Source: Apiotrichum sp. Y4204 (taxonomy: Eukaryota > Basidiomycota > Tremellomycetes > Trichosporonales > Trichosporonaceae). Taken from it: 64,000 nucleotides of DNA. Positions 45,768 to 57,894 of this stretch are shown in pieces; position 1 is the stretch's first letter; every line of letters begins with the position of its first letter. The stretch spans positions 186,001 through 250,000 of the forward strand of contig JAMYHL010000029.1 of the NCBI GenBank assembly GCA_025531455.1. The letters run 5' to 3'. The notes beneath the pieces were generated by a model. That model searched no databases. It saw nothing but the letters and a program-made list of their open reading frames with translations, and had not been told where the DNA came from. The translations under genes and the position numbers were made by a program.

Positions 45768-48164
45768 ATGAACTCTCCAACCATGATAGCGCCCCTGTCC
45801 GCGACAATGAACGCGCGCCTCCGCCGCAGACGGCACACGGTACACATCGACATGCCTGCCGCCATCGAACGGCCGGGACCGCAGACCATTAATGGTGGGT
45901 GGTCGTCGAGGAAGGGTGGTGGTGCTGACACTCTCTTCTGCAATAAACCTCGTCACTGCCTCTCTCAATCTTCCCTCCTCACTTTGGTCGGTGCAGACCT
46001 CATCAAGCGCATCCGCGCACTCACCCTCCGCCTGCTCCCGGCGTCCGTGAGCATCAGCGAGATCACAGACCCGACCTCGCGCATCATCACGCCGCAGGCC
46101 GTCCGCGCCTTCATCCACGCCGGCGGTGACTTTGCCGAGGCTGTTCCGTTTGCGTACGTCCCCAGATTCCCAGAGCTTGGAGCCCGCTTGGAGCTTGGAG
46201 ACCTTTGTGCTGACACTGTGGTGTACACTCCTGATCGCCGCGTCACGTCCCCACGTCCCCAACTTCTCGACTGCGCACTCCACTTACAGCCTGCTGCGCG
46301 CGCACGCCCTGTTTGAACGCGACGCGCACGTCTCCCTCGCCGACCACGAGGAGAGCCACTGCCGCGCGACGGCGTGCGAGGTGCTTGCGCGCCGTATCCT
46401 TCGCAAGCTTCCACACGATAGACTCAAGGACGTGCTTTCTACCCGCCACCGGTGGATACGCCCGGATGGCACGCCCAGCGCGCCGATGTGTGCCCTCGAG
46501 CTCGCGATCGACGAGCAGTGCACGGTGAGCGGGAGAAGAGGTTTGTGCTAATCATAGGTGTTCCTCTCGTCGCTCGAGTGCCAGGAGATTGTGGCGGCCC
46601 TCTGGAAGGGCAGCCTCGTGCAGCGCTACGACGGCGACGACATCGACTACGTGCCCTACCACGCTACCGATGACGCCGGGACGCTGACCTACCACTTTGA
46701 CCCGGGCCGCCTCGCGGTTCCCCGCTACCAGACCTTCTTCAAGATCGCCATGGGGCTCGCCTACATCCTTGTGTACTCGCGTGTTGTGCAGAGGTAGGTG
46801 ACTTCCACTGTCGACTGACCTACACGGGCTGCTTCTCACATCAGGCCCCTTGACCACATCAAGCCCGGACATCAGTTTGACATCTGGGAAGTGATATTGT
46901 ACTATATGACGTTTGCATTCTTCGTCGATGGTAGGGCTGTGAAATGAATGGAGGCTTATTGCAGAAATCCACAAAAGCATCAAGACAATCCGCCTCGCGC
47001 GGAACCCATGGGTGGCCTTCGTGAGCTAGTCAACGGGTGGATCCAGCTCACAGCAGAACTTCTGGACAGCGGTCAGCCTCCTCACGTCAATCACGATCGT
47101 CACTTCGTTCGTGTGCCGGCTCGGGGCCATGAGGTGGCGCGCAGCGAGCAAGCCGCACCCCGAGCTTCATCTCCTCAGCTTTCAAATCCTCTCCTGCGCT
47201 GCGCCGTTTCTCTGGCTCCGCCTCCTCACTATCTTTGAGGGATACCAGACTGTCGGCGTGTTGCAGGTTGTCGTCTTCCGCATGCTGTGAGTCGGAGTGC
47301 ACTGCAAAGCTGACTCTTTTCAGTCGCGAGTCAGTCAACTTTTTTATTCTCCTCACGATCATGGCCATTGGTTTTGGGCAGGCGCTGTACGCCCTCGACG
47401 CCGCTGATGGCGACACACACAACGACAAGGTACCCGGCCCGACACTCATCGCCAATACTCTCATCCAGAGCCTGCTCGGCGCGGCAAACTACGATCTTGC
47501 CTCGGAGCGTTTCGGATACCCTTTTGGCCTGATCATCTTCTACTCGTGGAACTTTATCACTATCATCATCCTCGTCAACGTCCTCATCGCGCTGTTCGGC
47601 ACTGCGTACTCGGACGTGTATGCAAACAAACAGGATGTGTACCAGGCCTTCCTCGCGCAGAAGACCATCGGCATGAGTGAGAGGCCCATATGGTCCAATA
47701 CTCACCCCAGTTCGCGCCCCAGACAACTTTGTCTATCCTGCGCCCTTCAACCTCGTCGAGAGCTTCTTCGTCGCGCCACTCGAGTCGTTTGTTTCTGCCG
47801 AGACGTACGTTAAGATTAACCAGGTGGTGATGAGCGTCGTCTTTGTCTTCCCGCTCTCCCTGATCGCGGTCTACGAGTCGCTTATAGTGCACGGCCGCGG
47901 CATGCTCCGCGACTACTTTGCGGAGCCACCGCCGCCAGACGACGAGGACGACCCGCAGGTGCTCAATCCCAAGCACTTTGACCCCGCCGGCTCGATAACC
48001 ACTGTTGACTTTGAACAACTCGAAAAGATGCTCCCCAAGTGAGTCCATTGAAGGCTGTTTCTGACCGCAGCACGCTTGTCAATGAGACGGCTGGGATCAA
48101 GCAGGACCTCAGCGAGGTCCGCAGCATCCTGTACGCGCTGCAGGACAAGCTCGACCGGATGTAG
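45768..48164 (+). CDS. YVC1: YVC1/TRPY-like vacuolar cation channel
   Basis: Ten exons: 45768-45894, 45997-46153, 46290-46524, 46558-46793, 46845-46930, 46965-47020, 47057-47286, 47324-47676, 47711-48038 and 48071-48164, 633 residues. Yvc1 releases Ca2+ from the vacuole in response to stretch and Ca2+. The N-terminal cytosolic helical domain (ITPQAVRAFIHAGGDFAEAVPF, LLRAHALFERDAH) is typical. Membrane helices follow, with FQILSCAAPFLWLRLLTIFEGY and SVNFFILLTIMAIGFGQALYAL. The pore region is around SLLGAANYDLASERF, and the last helix is FYSWNFITIIILVNVLIALFGTAYSDV. An acidic stretch (PPPPDDEDD) and a C-terminal coiled coil complete it. A second ATG at 45783 is an alternative start. The 136-nt intron after exon 2 is the least certain. 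Confidence 0.88.
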
Positions 48165-48613
48165 GATGTAGCCAGAAATTGTATGTACCATTGAATGCTA
48201 AGCGTGGCGTCTCCTTCATGAGCACATTCCAGCCACCGCGTAAGGCCGGACCGCGAGATCCGGAGCTTGTGATTGATATGGTTGCTGCGAAGTCAACTCC
48301 AGACTGTTGTTGTGATTGTATTTCTGATCGACGTTGCAACCACATGTCATTGAACGCTGACTGTGAACACTCAGCCTCGCAGAGAGCACACTTACCCACA
48401 GTACCCCAAGTCGGGCACCAGCACCGACCTCTGACGCTCGACACACAGGATCTTACCGCTGACACTCATTCCGGAGGGCCGACCCGGTCACTGTCAATCG
48501 GGGCGTTCCCATCGCGGGGAATGCGTCTGGGAAGACCATTGATGCGGAATGCGTCTTGAGAAACATATAAGCAGCACGCCGCGAGCTCACACCCCTCTCA
48601 TTCACACACCACA
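48165..48613. other. Intergenic region
   Basis: 450 bases between YVC1 and the following gene; promoter of the latter with a possible TATA-like sequence (ACATATAAG) near 48562. No gene seen. Confidence 0.5.
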
Positions 48614-50553
48614 ATGGGCAACCTCGCCGCCAAGTTTGACCCGCACGCGGACCTCGACTCGCCCGTAGAGCTGGACGCGCACCCCCGCCCAACGGCGGCG
48701 CTCCACCGCCCCGAAGCGGCATTCACCCTCTCGGCAAGGGGAGACGGCACCCAGCGCCTGCTGCAGATCGAGCGCGTCGCCGCGGGAAAGCTCACCCTCA
48801 TGATCGAGACATTCCCGCCTGGGCAGCTGCGCTATCTCTCGCCGACAGAGGAGATGGGGGACACGGCCGCGCTCGCCCCGCGCCCTCTCCCCGTAAGAAA
48901 AAGGAACACTGTAGATTTCGGCTGACAGCAGACGGCCGAGCTGGCCGTTTTCCGCGCAACCCACGACCGGCAGCGCACGGCCGACCCGGCGGTCGAGGCG
49001 TGTCTCCGCCTCTTCCACACGCTCCGGCTGGAAGCGGAGCGGCGCCCGCCGGTCGCGCGTCCGCCGCCCGCGCTGAACCGGTGGACGGCGCAGTGGGTCG
49101 CGGACACGTCGGTTGAGGGGCGCCGCAAACTCGACAGAGAGGCGAGGAGGAAGCTCGTGGAGAGCCTCACTAGGTCCAAGGTGGGGATGGGTGATATTGG
49201 TTCAGCTTCTGATGGCAGATATCCAAGGACGACGAGGCGCTCATGGAGCGCATGCGCCGCCTCGAGGTGGGTTTGGGTCGGGCTGAGCGGCACTGACGGC
49301 AGCATCTCGGGAACGCGGTGCTCGCGCATTTTGCCCCGGTTGTGGACCATGTGCATGGCGCAGTACACTGCCTCGATGAGCGGTTGCTGGACGCCCTGGG
49401 AAAGCCGACCACCACGGTGTATATCCGTACGTTTGAGAAGGGACTCGTCGCTGAGAACTTAGTGCCCCGCACCGCCCAGGAGTTCATGCCCGAGGTGGTG
49501 CAGACCGCATCGCGGATCAAGCTCGAGTGGGAGCGTCTCGTGGGTGTAAGATTCCTACTTTACTGAGTCCAGAAACAGAAGCGGTTCAGCACGGACACGC
49601 GAAGCCGGTCGCAGACGGCGTCGCCGGACCTCGCGACGCTCAACGCGGAAGACGAGGGCGACGGTGTCCAGGCACTGAGCGACGCGTTTGCAGCCGACAT
49701 CCATGCCGCCGCAAACGGGATCCAGAGTGCCGCAACTGCTGTCCTCCGCGTGATGGCCGCATCCGCAATCTACGCGCTCAACCCCCCGTTCTCGCTCACC
49801 CACCTTTCGTCTCTGTGTGCGCGGGCAATGGTGAGGAGAAAATCCTTTTTCCAGGTCTGATCCCAGTGCCGCATCGCCTTGAATGTCACAGAAGCAGAGA
49901 TGCGCATCGCCCTTCTCCGCCTCGTATTCGACGCACTCCTCCTCGGCCTCCTCGTACGCACTCCCGGCATCGCGGCGCTCTGGGTCGACGCGAGCATCAC
50001 AAAACTTGCACAGGCCAGCCCGCACAAGGACGTGCTCTCCGCGCTCGCGATCGACCTCGCGGCCATCGACCTCTGCCTCCTAAAACTCACTACCCAACAC
50101 GTATGTACGCACATGGCAAATCTCCCCTGACTCCAGATGCAAGACCCCCTTCCCTCGCCGCACCCAGCCACGATCCACCGCCTCACGCACCTCCAGCAAC
50201 GGTGCCGCATGCCGGGATGCCACACGCCGTTCCTCGGCCCCGAGACGCTCGGCCACTCAACCTCATGGGCTACAACCGTAGTCCTGCAGCCCACAGTCTT
50301 CCCGCCCTGTCCTGCGGCTCCCGAGGATGACTTTAACCCCCCCTTCCCCGCCCTCGCGGGCATCTACACGCTTACAATGTATCAGCCCTCGGCAGAGGTG
50401 ACCACCGCGCTGGCGAGGTATCTCGAGCTCGTGCATGCGGATGAAGACGGGCCGAATCGCTGGGAACGCGCGCGGACCGCTGTGTTTACGACGATCTGTG
50501 CGGGCCACGACGACTTTCATTCTGCGCCAGAGTACGTGCTCGATATCGAGTAG
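48614..50553 (+). CDS. Unknown protein, possibly N-myristoylated
   Basis: Exons 48614-48892, 48932-49180, 49219-49266, 49303-49545, 49579-49830, 49867-50100 and 50137-50553, about 573 residues. I do not recognise the family. It begins MGNLAAKFD, which fits an N-myristoylation start (Gly2, small residues, Lys7). The first 90 residues look like a beta-rich domain. The centre is helical with several long amphipathic stretches (GNAVLAHFAPVVDHVHGAVH, AALWVDASITKLAQAS). A CRMPGCHTP motif lies in the C-terminal third. Reading frame is kept over all six introns and codon use matches the neighbours, so it is a real gene. The fourth intron (49546-49578) could end earlier at 49572, giving a 27-nt intron and two more residues. 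It could be a membrane-associated scaffold; that is a guess. Confidence 0.75.
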
Positions 50554-51129
50554 CGTGGCAGACCGTGTACCTGGGGTGGAGCCGAGTACTATACCCTCCC
50601 TCCCGATTGGTATGATCCCTCATTCCGTGATGACGTGGTAGAGCGTCAGGTGATAAGATATGATGAAGCGATAGTACTCTTAATGATGGGAGTGAGGGCG
50701 ACGGATCGCTGTGATGAAAATGGACTGATCAGACTTGTGACTGTAGCATGCCGACGAGCATGCTGTCGTCAGCAATCTAATCTGATCGTTGATCGTGGTG
50801 GCCAAGTGGCGGAGCCGCAACTTGGCCACAGACACAAGGAGACCTTGTCTCAATTTTGTCAATTCTTTTTTAATCGTTTATTTCCCTTTTATTTCAAGAT
50901 GTATTATGATTATGCGCACTGATGCGAATGAAGGTTAGTGGAAGCGAAAGAGTCAGTGAAAGCGTAGGAATCAAGTCGGTCGATGTACAAGTTAGGTGAA
51001 GAGGGTTAGGTGAAGAGAGTGCTCCGCTCGTTCCGTACTGCGACATGTCCGATTCATCTTTTACTGCTCACACGATGTACGGGCCATGCTCCTACTGAGG
51101 CTAGAATGCTCTTATGCTGTGGGCCGCTT
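50554..51129. other. Intergenic region between convergent genes
   Basis: About 580 bases, AT-rich around 50840-50920 with TTTTTAATCG..TTTATTTCC. It contains the 3' ends of the unknown gene and of FDH1. No gene seen. Confidence 0.55.
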
Positions 51130-52500
51130 TTACTTCTTGCGGTCGCCGTACGCGCGCGAGGCGTAGTGGCCGTCCTCGACAATGACGTTTCCGGGGTCCT
51201 GCTTCTCGCCGGCGAAGAAGCGGCGGAGAATCTCCTTTGTGCCGTCGGCGTAGCGCTTCTGTGCGTCCAATGTTGTGCCCGAGTAGTGGGCGACCATGGC
51301 GTTGCCGCCGCCGAGCGGGTTGCGCATGTCGCGCCATGGGTGGTCCGCGGGTGCGGGCTGGACGTCCCAGACGTCACCACCGTAGCCGCGGATGTGGCCC
51401 GACTTGAGGGCTTCGACAATGGCCATGCGGTCGCAGATGGCGCCACGGGCAGTGTTGATGATCCACGAGCCCTTCTTCATCTTCGAGATGGCCTCGGCGT
51501 TGATGAGGCCCTTGGTGCCCTCGTGGAGCGGGCAGTTGATGGTGAGGACGTCGACCGACTTGAGGAGCTCGTCAAGAGTGTCGCAGCGGCGGGCGTTGAT
51601 CTTGGAGGCGGCGTCTGTTGGTCAGCATATGCGCATATGGTCGTCTGGGGGGTGTGGTTCCTGGAACTGTGTTGGGTGGAAGAGGCGTTATGATCGGTGG
51701 GGCCATTGCGGGGCTCCCGATCCAATACTCCCCTCACCCCACAGTAATCGAAGCCCATAGTGATCATCATTCCGATCGACATGGGAGAGGGTATTTTGCT
51801 CTCGGATACTCACCTCCGGGAAGGTCGCTGTAGTCGAACCAGAGGAGCTCCTTGCAGTTGAAGGGCTCGAGGCGCTGGAGCACACGGTAGCCGATACGGC
51901 CGCAGCCAATGGTGCCGACAACCTTGCCCTCGAGGTCAAAGGCGTTGCGGGCGACCTGGGCGACGTTCCACTGGTGGTTGACAATCTGCTCGTGGGCGGG
52001 GACAAAGTTGCGGACGAGGACGAGCATGGTCATGATGACGTGCTCGGCGACCGAGACGACGTTGGAGCCAGAGACCTCGGCGACGGTGATCTTGCGCTTG
52101 TTGGCGGCGTTAAGGTCGACGTGGCTGGGGTTATTAGATATTGCAATTCGTTGAAGGATATCTTGTCTCCACTCACTCAGAGCCGACACCAGCAGTGACA
52201 CAGAGCTTGAGGTTCTTGGCCTTGTCCATGAGCTCGGCGGTGAGGTAGCCGGGGTGGAAGGGGGTGGTGATGAGAATGTCGGTGTCGACAATCTCCTTCT
52301 GGAACTTGGACTGGGGTCCCTCCTTGTCGTCGGTGACGACGAGCCTGGCTATTAGCAATGTTTCGTAGCAGAAAGACTCACTCGTGGCCCTGGTCCTTGA
52401 GCCACTGGGCGATGCCGAGCTGGTTCTCAATGGTGCCGAGAAGACGGGGCTCGTCCTTGGCGGACTGGCCACCGGAGTAGAGAATGAGAAGGATCTTCAT
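51130..52500 (-). CDS. FDH1: NAD-dependent formate dehydrogenase
   Basis: Exons 52500-52382, 52344-52177, 52124-51814 and 51614-51130 (introns 37, 52 and 199 nt), 360 residues, normal family length. It oxidises formate to CO2 with reduction of NAD+ in the cytosol. The N terminus [20 protein letters not shown] is typical. The substrate-binding region has [12 protein letters not shown] and TAGVGSDHVDL, and the coenzyme fold is [16 protein letters not shown]. Active-site Arg is in NTARGAICD and the catalytic His in [12 protein letters not shown]. In a yeast without methanol growth the enzyme would detoxify formate or supply NADH; that is inference. Confidence 0.95.
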
Positions 52501-54896
52501 GGTGATGGGAGTGCGGGGTTGGTGGTGCAGGAGGTAGTAGTAGGAGAGGAGTTGTCGTGGGAACTGGTTGTTGGGAGTGAGGTCAATGCCTTCTTAGCCA
52601 GCCGCTCTTTATACCTCTTGAACTGGACGACGACCGTCCAGCCTGCAGTGAGGATACGAGTGCTGGCTGCGTGAGAAGTGGGCGACGACCGGCCGAGACC
52701 CATGGACCAAAGGCCACAGACCAGGCAGGCCATCATCGGTCGGACCACTCCTACATCTCTGGCCACACGAGGCAGAGGCAGGTCGCAAGCGCGCAAGCCT
52801 TGCGAGCTTGCGCCCCGGCCCAGTGCGCGGCAACTACCTCTTTGACCTCGGTACCTCGGTGTCTCGGCTTCCCGGCAGCAGATTACAGCGCATGTGATGT
52901 TCTCTCAAATCTAGTCTTTGCCTACGGCAATGTGCTCCATGTCCACAGGCACGCGGGTGCTGGCTGGGAGCGTTGTTGCTGCTGCTGCTGTTGTTGCTGC
53001 ATCCAAGCGATATGGGGATGTGTGGTTGTGTGTTGTCGTCATGTGGTGTTCCGAATCGGAATGGCACATGACCCAGTCTTTTGTTACGCATACCCGCCCG
53101 TCCATCAACCATCCTCCCTGTGCCTGAGCCGCCCCTCTGGCCATCTGCACTCTGACGGATGATCCAGATGAATGATCCATTTCCCTCATTCCGCTTCATT
53201 CTACAGTTTAGCGTCAAACACACCTCGCCCCGCCGCCCCGATGTATCCCCAGCTCGATACGAGTGGCTTCTGGCACGCTCCACTGCTCCACACCGCCATA
53301 TCTAATCGATCTAATCGCAGCTTTCGGAGAGGTATTCCAGGATGCTCGACATTCCGACCTCGCGGGCCGAACACAAATCTCAAAGAGCGATAGGCCACCT
53401 TTTGATATCGCTATCGCATTTGAGATGTAACTCTTTGAGATATCTTGAGATTAGACAGGGTCCCAGGAGGAGCCCGAAGCGCCGAAGCGCCGAATGGCCG
53501 ACGCCGTCCACACGCTGCCTATCCCGCGGAAATCCCACGGGTCTATTCACATGAGAGTACTTTGATACAATACTGTGGAGCCCTCTACATGCTATGAATG
53601 CTCTGCACAGTGTTTGTATGCGCGTATGCACGGCATGCCCATGTTCTCGGGTTGCAGTGCCTGAACAGCCCTTCACCTTCCTCCCCCCAGAGACTCTCCG
53701 ATATCGGGTGGGCGTCCGCAACGTCCCCACAACCGCGCTTGAGCGTCATCATTAAACGTTAACAGCCAAGAGGTTAACAGCCAAGAGATTCCTGGATATC
53801 TTGGAGCCTGCATCCTGGCTCTGTATCGCTGGCGAGGCCACCATACGGTACCCACCATGCATCCCTCTGAACACTTGTGGCCGAATACCGAGCAACTCCA
53901 CGGCCGCACCGTGCAGCCTCCGTCACACGAGAGTGGAGCGCAGTTGCATGCAAGTATACAGTACAGCGACATCGGGATTCCCGTTGCTTCTATACAGGAC
54001 GTACCGAGATGATATCAGAACCAGCTGATATCTCGCGTCGCGTCCCTCATGTCTCGGCCCGAAACGCAAGAGACCGAGTCCGATCCGGGAGTCTCGCGTG
54101 TCGCGGTTTGCGGGTCTCGCGGCCGGCTCGCAGTCGCGGCCGCGATCGCGACGCGTCGTTCCGCATGTTACATGCTTCAGGTGGATGCTAGCTGCTAGCG
54201 CGTCGCGGAATGTCTATGGTCTTCCGGATGCGTCTGGCCGTGCGTGTAGGAGACACTGACGGGTTCCGATCTCCCGAACAGCCAAATGTTGGTAGTATCA
54301 GTCAGCCCGGACAGCTAAGACAGCTGAACGGTCGTAGAGTCAGTGACAGTAGGGAGCACCCATGACTACTGCTCCAACTAGCAGTCGCGAGCAGAGTGCG
54401 CGCTGCCCAGACAGCGATGCTCAAGAGGAACCCATCATATCCCCCACCATCCAAGTGAACCGTCTTTCATCCACACTTCACACACTTCACACAGTCGAAG
54501 AATGTCACTTCGTCCACGCGACCACTGCCTGCCGCCTTCACGCGTCCGCCACGCATGCATCCCCACACTTTCAAATATCCACATCTCCAAATCTCCTGAT
54601 AATCTCTACAACACATCGTATCTTGGGTGTGGCTGACCAAGCCGGCGGCAGTGGACCCTCGCCGCGCCACTTGAGTGGTAGACGGCTGAACTGATAAAAT
54701 TGGTTTTGAGCGGACTGTTGGTGGCCGATCAATGACGTTTTACCGTCTTGTGCCGCAGCGCCGCACCTCGCCGAGAGACCGATGCCCCTACACTGAACAA
54801 TCTCGCTAGCAAAATATCGACCAACTCCCACCACGTCCACATCTCACGTCTCTAATTCTCTCCATATCTCCCACATAATACTCATCCTCATTCACG
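52501..54896. other. 2.4-kb divergent intergenic region
   Basis: Promoters of FDH1 (left) and the oxidoreductase gene (right). It contains a CTG/TTG trinucleotide run at 52975-53000 and a GC-rich stretch at 54040-54160 with repeated TCTCGCG/GCGGCCGC-like words. No coding pattern is recognisable. Confidence 0.5.
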
Positions 54897-56168
54897 ATGG
54901 CCCCGCTCCGCGTCTCGATCCTCGGCACCGGCCTCTCGCTGCAGGCGTTCCATTACCCGCTCATCGCGGCGCTGCCGAAGAAGTTTGTGCTCCACTCGGT
55001 GCTCGAGCGCTCCAACGCAGGCAAGGCCAAGGCCGTGTGTGGCGAGGACACCAAGGTCGTGACGACCATCGAGGAGGTGGTTGGCGACAAGGACGTTGAT
55101 GTGGTGGGTTCAGAGAAGGCGGATCGTGACTGGTGCTGATCCCAGGTCGTCATTTCCACGCCAAACAACACGCACTATCCCTTCGCCAAGGCTGCCCTCG
55201 AGGCGGGCAAGCATGGTGAGTCGCATAATGGGAACACGTCCATGTGTCTGCTGTGTTACTCAAAATGCTCACACCCATCCAGTCATGGTCGAAAAGCCCG
55301 TCACGCCGACGGTCGAGGAGGCAGAGGAGCTCGCCGCGCTCGCAAAGTCCAAGAACCTCGTGTTCTGCGTGTACCAGAACCGCCGCTGGGACGCGGACTT
55401 TTTGACTCTGAAGAAGCTACTCAACGACGGAACTGTAGGTGTTGCGCATTTCTCTAGCTGACAGCAGCTCGGACCCGTGCACGAGTTCCACTCCCGCTTC
55501 GACCGGTACCGCCCACTTCCTGCGGACCACGTCGCGCGCGGGTGGAAGGAGACGCCGGGACACCACAACGAGGCGATCTACAACCTTGGCTCGCACGTCA
55601 TCGATCAGGCGATCACGCTCTTTGGTGTGCCGCAGAGCGTGTGGTGCCGGAGCTACGACGAGCGCGGCATCGGCCTCGACGAGGCGTTTGAGATGCAGCT
55701 CCTCTACCCCGCTCAGGAGGGCAGCCGCACCCAGCTCGCCGTCTACCTTGGCGCAAGCATCCTCGACTCGGTGCCCCGCATGACGCGATACCTCGTCAAG
55801 GGGCTCAAGGGCTCGTTTGTCAAGTATGGGCTCGACCCGCAGGAGCCGTTCCTCCGCGCCGGAAAGAAGGTTGCTGATGAGGGCTACGGTATCGAGGGCG
55901 AGGACGCGTGGGGAACCGTATCGCTGTGCAATGACGGCAAGTGGACTTCTGACAAGTGAGTACGAGAGTCGGGCGCTGCTGACATTACAGGGTCAAGTCG
56001 GAGAACGGGTGGTACCCCGCGATCTACGAGTCCATGTACGACGCGATCACGCACAACGACCCCGCGCGCCTCGCCGTCCAGCCCGACCAGGCGATCTGGA
56101 CCATGCGAATCATCGAGCTCGGCCTCCGGTCCAGCCGCGAGGGGCGCGTCATCCAGGTGCAGCAGTGA
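54897..56168 (+). CDS. Gfo/Idh/MocA family NAD(P)-dependent oxidoreductase
   Basis: Exons 54897-55103, 55146-55215, 55283-55434, 55468-55955 and 55991-56168 (introns 42, 67, 33 and 35 nt), 364 residues. The N-terminal Rossmann fold begins VSILGTGLSLQAFHYPLI, followed by the family motifs VVISTPNNTHYPFAKAAL and VMVEKPVTPT. The C-terminal alpha/beta domain has HNEAIYNLGSHVIDQAITLF, whose His is the likely catalytic residue. Members oxidise sugars, inositols or diols; the substrate cannot be told from sequence. Similar fungal proteins are often annotated as D-xylose or galactose dehydrogenase-like. The adjacent allantoin gene gives no functional hint. Confidence 0.92.
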
Positions 56169-56959
56169 TGAAGACGTAGAGTTCGGAGGCGATGTATCAT
56201 CTACACAAGAGGGCTGAAGAGTGGCGGAAAGAAGCCGGACAACAGCGGGCCATTATACTGACCCATAAGGACTCCAACTTCCAGTACCCCTATCAAGAGA
56301 AAACGGACAGCGGTCGGAGATAACTGACCACCAAGAACACCAGAATAGACGCGCAAAGTCCCGTGGAAACCCGGAAACCCCGCGGAGGAAACCGGGAGAG
56401 CAACATGTACAGCACGCGCTTGATGGGCGTAGCCGTTATCAGTGTGAGTTTGATCACCGTAAGGAGTGGCGCCCCAGATGCCCCCGATATCCCAGGTCCC
56501 AGAGATCCGTGTCCGTTCGTCCGGCCCGATCGGATCACGTACTCTGTAACGCGCGACATGAGGATCGTGCGGAATGCAGCGGAATGGACGGTGTGGGGTT
56601 GGGTGGCCCAGGTGGCGACTGCGTTGGTCGCGCGTTGGTCGCCCATTGGTGGCGGCCAATCCGTGTGCGTACATTGTGTAGACGTGTATGTAAACTTCGT
56701 TCGCCTGACCGCGACATCCCGGAATGTTCAAGCAGTGAGACGCCAGGGAGATGCACGACTGTCAGTCACCTCCTACATCTTCCGGGGTGATTGCTTGCAC
56801 AACGATCCAGTGATCGTCCAAGTCGAGGCCGATGTGTGTCCGGGGCAGCGAGGAATGCCGAGTTCTGAACGCCAGGAATGCCGAGCGGCAATGGTGCTCG
56901 GGTCATGTACGTGGATGCGTAGGTCCTGCGCTTGTCTTGGTTGACCCGCAGGCTGCACG
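56169..56959. other. Intergenic region upstream of the CTTTCATA array
   Basis: About 790 bases after the oxidoreductase gene without a recognisable gene. Confidence 0.5.
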
Positions 56960-57176
56960 CTTTCATATCTCTGCGCTTTCATATCTTGCCTTTCATATCG
57001 CCCAGCTCCTGGATCACAGGCTCGCAAGCTGACAGGCTCACCGGTCTAAGCCGCGCGCCTCTTTCATATCTCGCCTTTCATATGCTTAGATCTTTCATAT
57101 CGCGTGGTCTCTCCTTTCATACCTCGCCAGCGCTTTCATATCCGCCCTTGCCCTCTCGTTCCCGCCTTTCATATTG
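56960..57176. repeat. Nine-copy CTTTCATA interspersed repeat
   Basis: CTTTCATATC occurs exactly six times and as three one- or two-base variants (TATG, TACC, TATT endings) in 217 bases, at about 56960, 56976, 56990, 57061, 57075, 57092, 57113, 57132 and 57166. All copies have the same orientation and the spacing is irregular (14-71 bases). The complementary form is GATATGAAAG. It lies 0.7-0.9 kb upstream of the allantoin gene. Confidence 0.9.
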
Positions 57177-57233
57177 CTGGATATACAGTACCTCATACCG
57201 GTCATCCCCATCATGTGATGGCGTCTAGTTAGG

Positions 57234-57239
57234 CTATCT
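57234..57239 (-). promoter_or_regulatory. Candidate GATA-factor site (HGATAR)
   Basis: CTATCT, i.e. AGATAG on the minus strand, fits the HGATAR site bound by fungal nitrogen-control GATA factors. It lies upstream of a purine-nitrogen gene; a single six-base match can occur by chance. Confidence 0.3.
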
Positions 57240-57491
57240 AGCTAGCTAGCTTGCCCATGCCTGCTCAGGCGCCCGCCCACATGGCGGTCTAGTGCTCTAG
57301 TGCATTACCGCAGAGCCCTCAGGTCCCCCCAACTGTCGCCAGACAAAAGGTCAGATGCACCAGTCCGGAAGAGTGTGCAGCTCCGTGCCCACCACCCATT
57401 TCCCGGTAAGTCCCCCAGCCCTACCCCGATGGCCCCCACGTTCCGGACATTAGATGACCCTTTTCCACCAATCACCTTGCAGAGATTAGCC

Positions 57492-57508
57492 GACTCCGGG
57501 CCGGAGTC
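57492..57508. promoter_or_regulatory. 17-bp perfect palindrome upstream of DAL2,3,3
   Basis: GACTCCGG-G-CCGGAGTC, about 390 bases before the start codon. It contains inverted CGG triplets, the half-site of Zn2Cys6 activators. An AGATAA (HGATAR) site follows at 57521. Binding is inferred, not shown. Confidence 0.4.
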
Positions 57509-57520
57509 CGGAGCTCACCG

Positions 57521-57526
57521 AGATAA
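57521..57526 (+). promoter_or_regulatory. Candidate GATA-factor site (HGATAR)
   Basis: AGATAA matches the nitrogen-control GATA consensus and sits 13 bases after the palindrome, 370 bases before the allantoin gene. Confidence 0.35.
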
Positions 57527-57894
57527 GCTGTGGCTCTGCAGCTGCATCAAGGCCGAGTACAGAGTGCGATCCGGGGGAGTTGCTGCTGAAGCTCCAGCTA
57601 CTGCTATTGCTTGGTGGGCCGCGATCATGTGGATTGCAGCCGACAGCACTGGGCAAGAGGGTAGAGGGTCAGAGCCGCCTCCTGCCGGGGTCCGCACTCG
57701 CCGGCAGTGGCCAGAAGAGTACAAGTACTCGGCGTCTCTTGTCGTTTCTCTTCTTCTCCTCAGCAACTCTTTCCGCTAGCTCCGGTCTCATCTCTCATCT
57801 CTCATCTCTCATCTCATTCGCAAACTGTATCCATCGCCCGCTCGCTGTCTCTCTACGACCTCACCACTACCACCCCACCAAAACATCAGCATCA

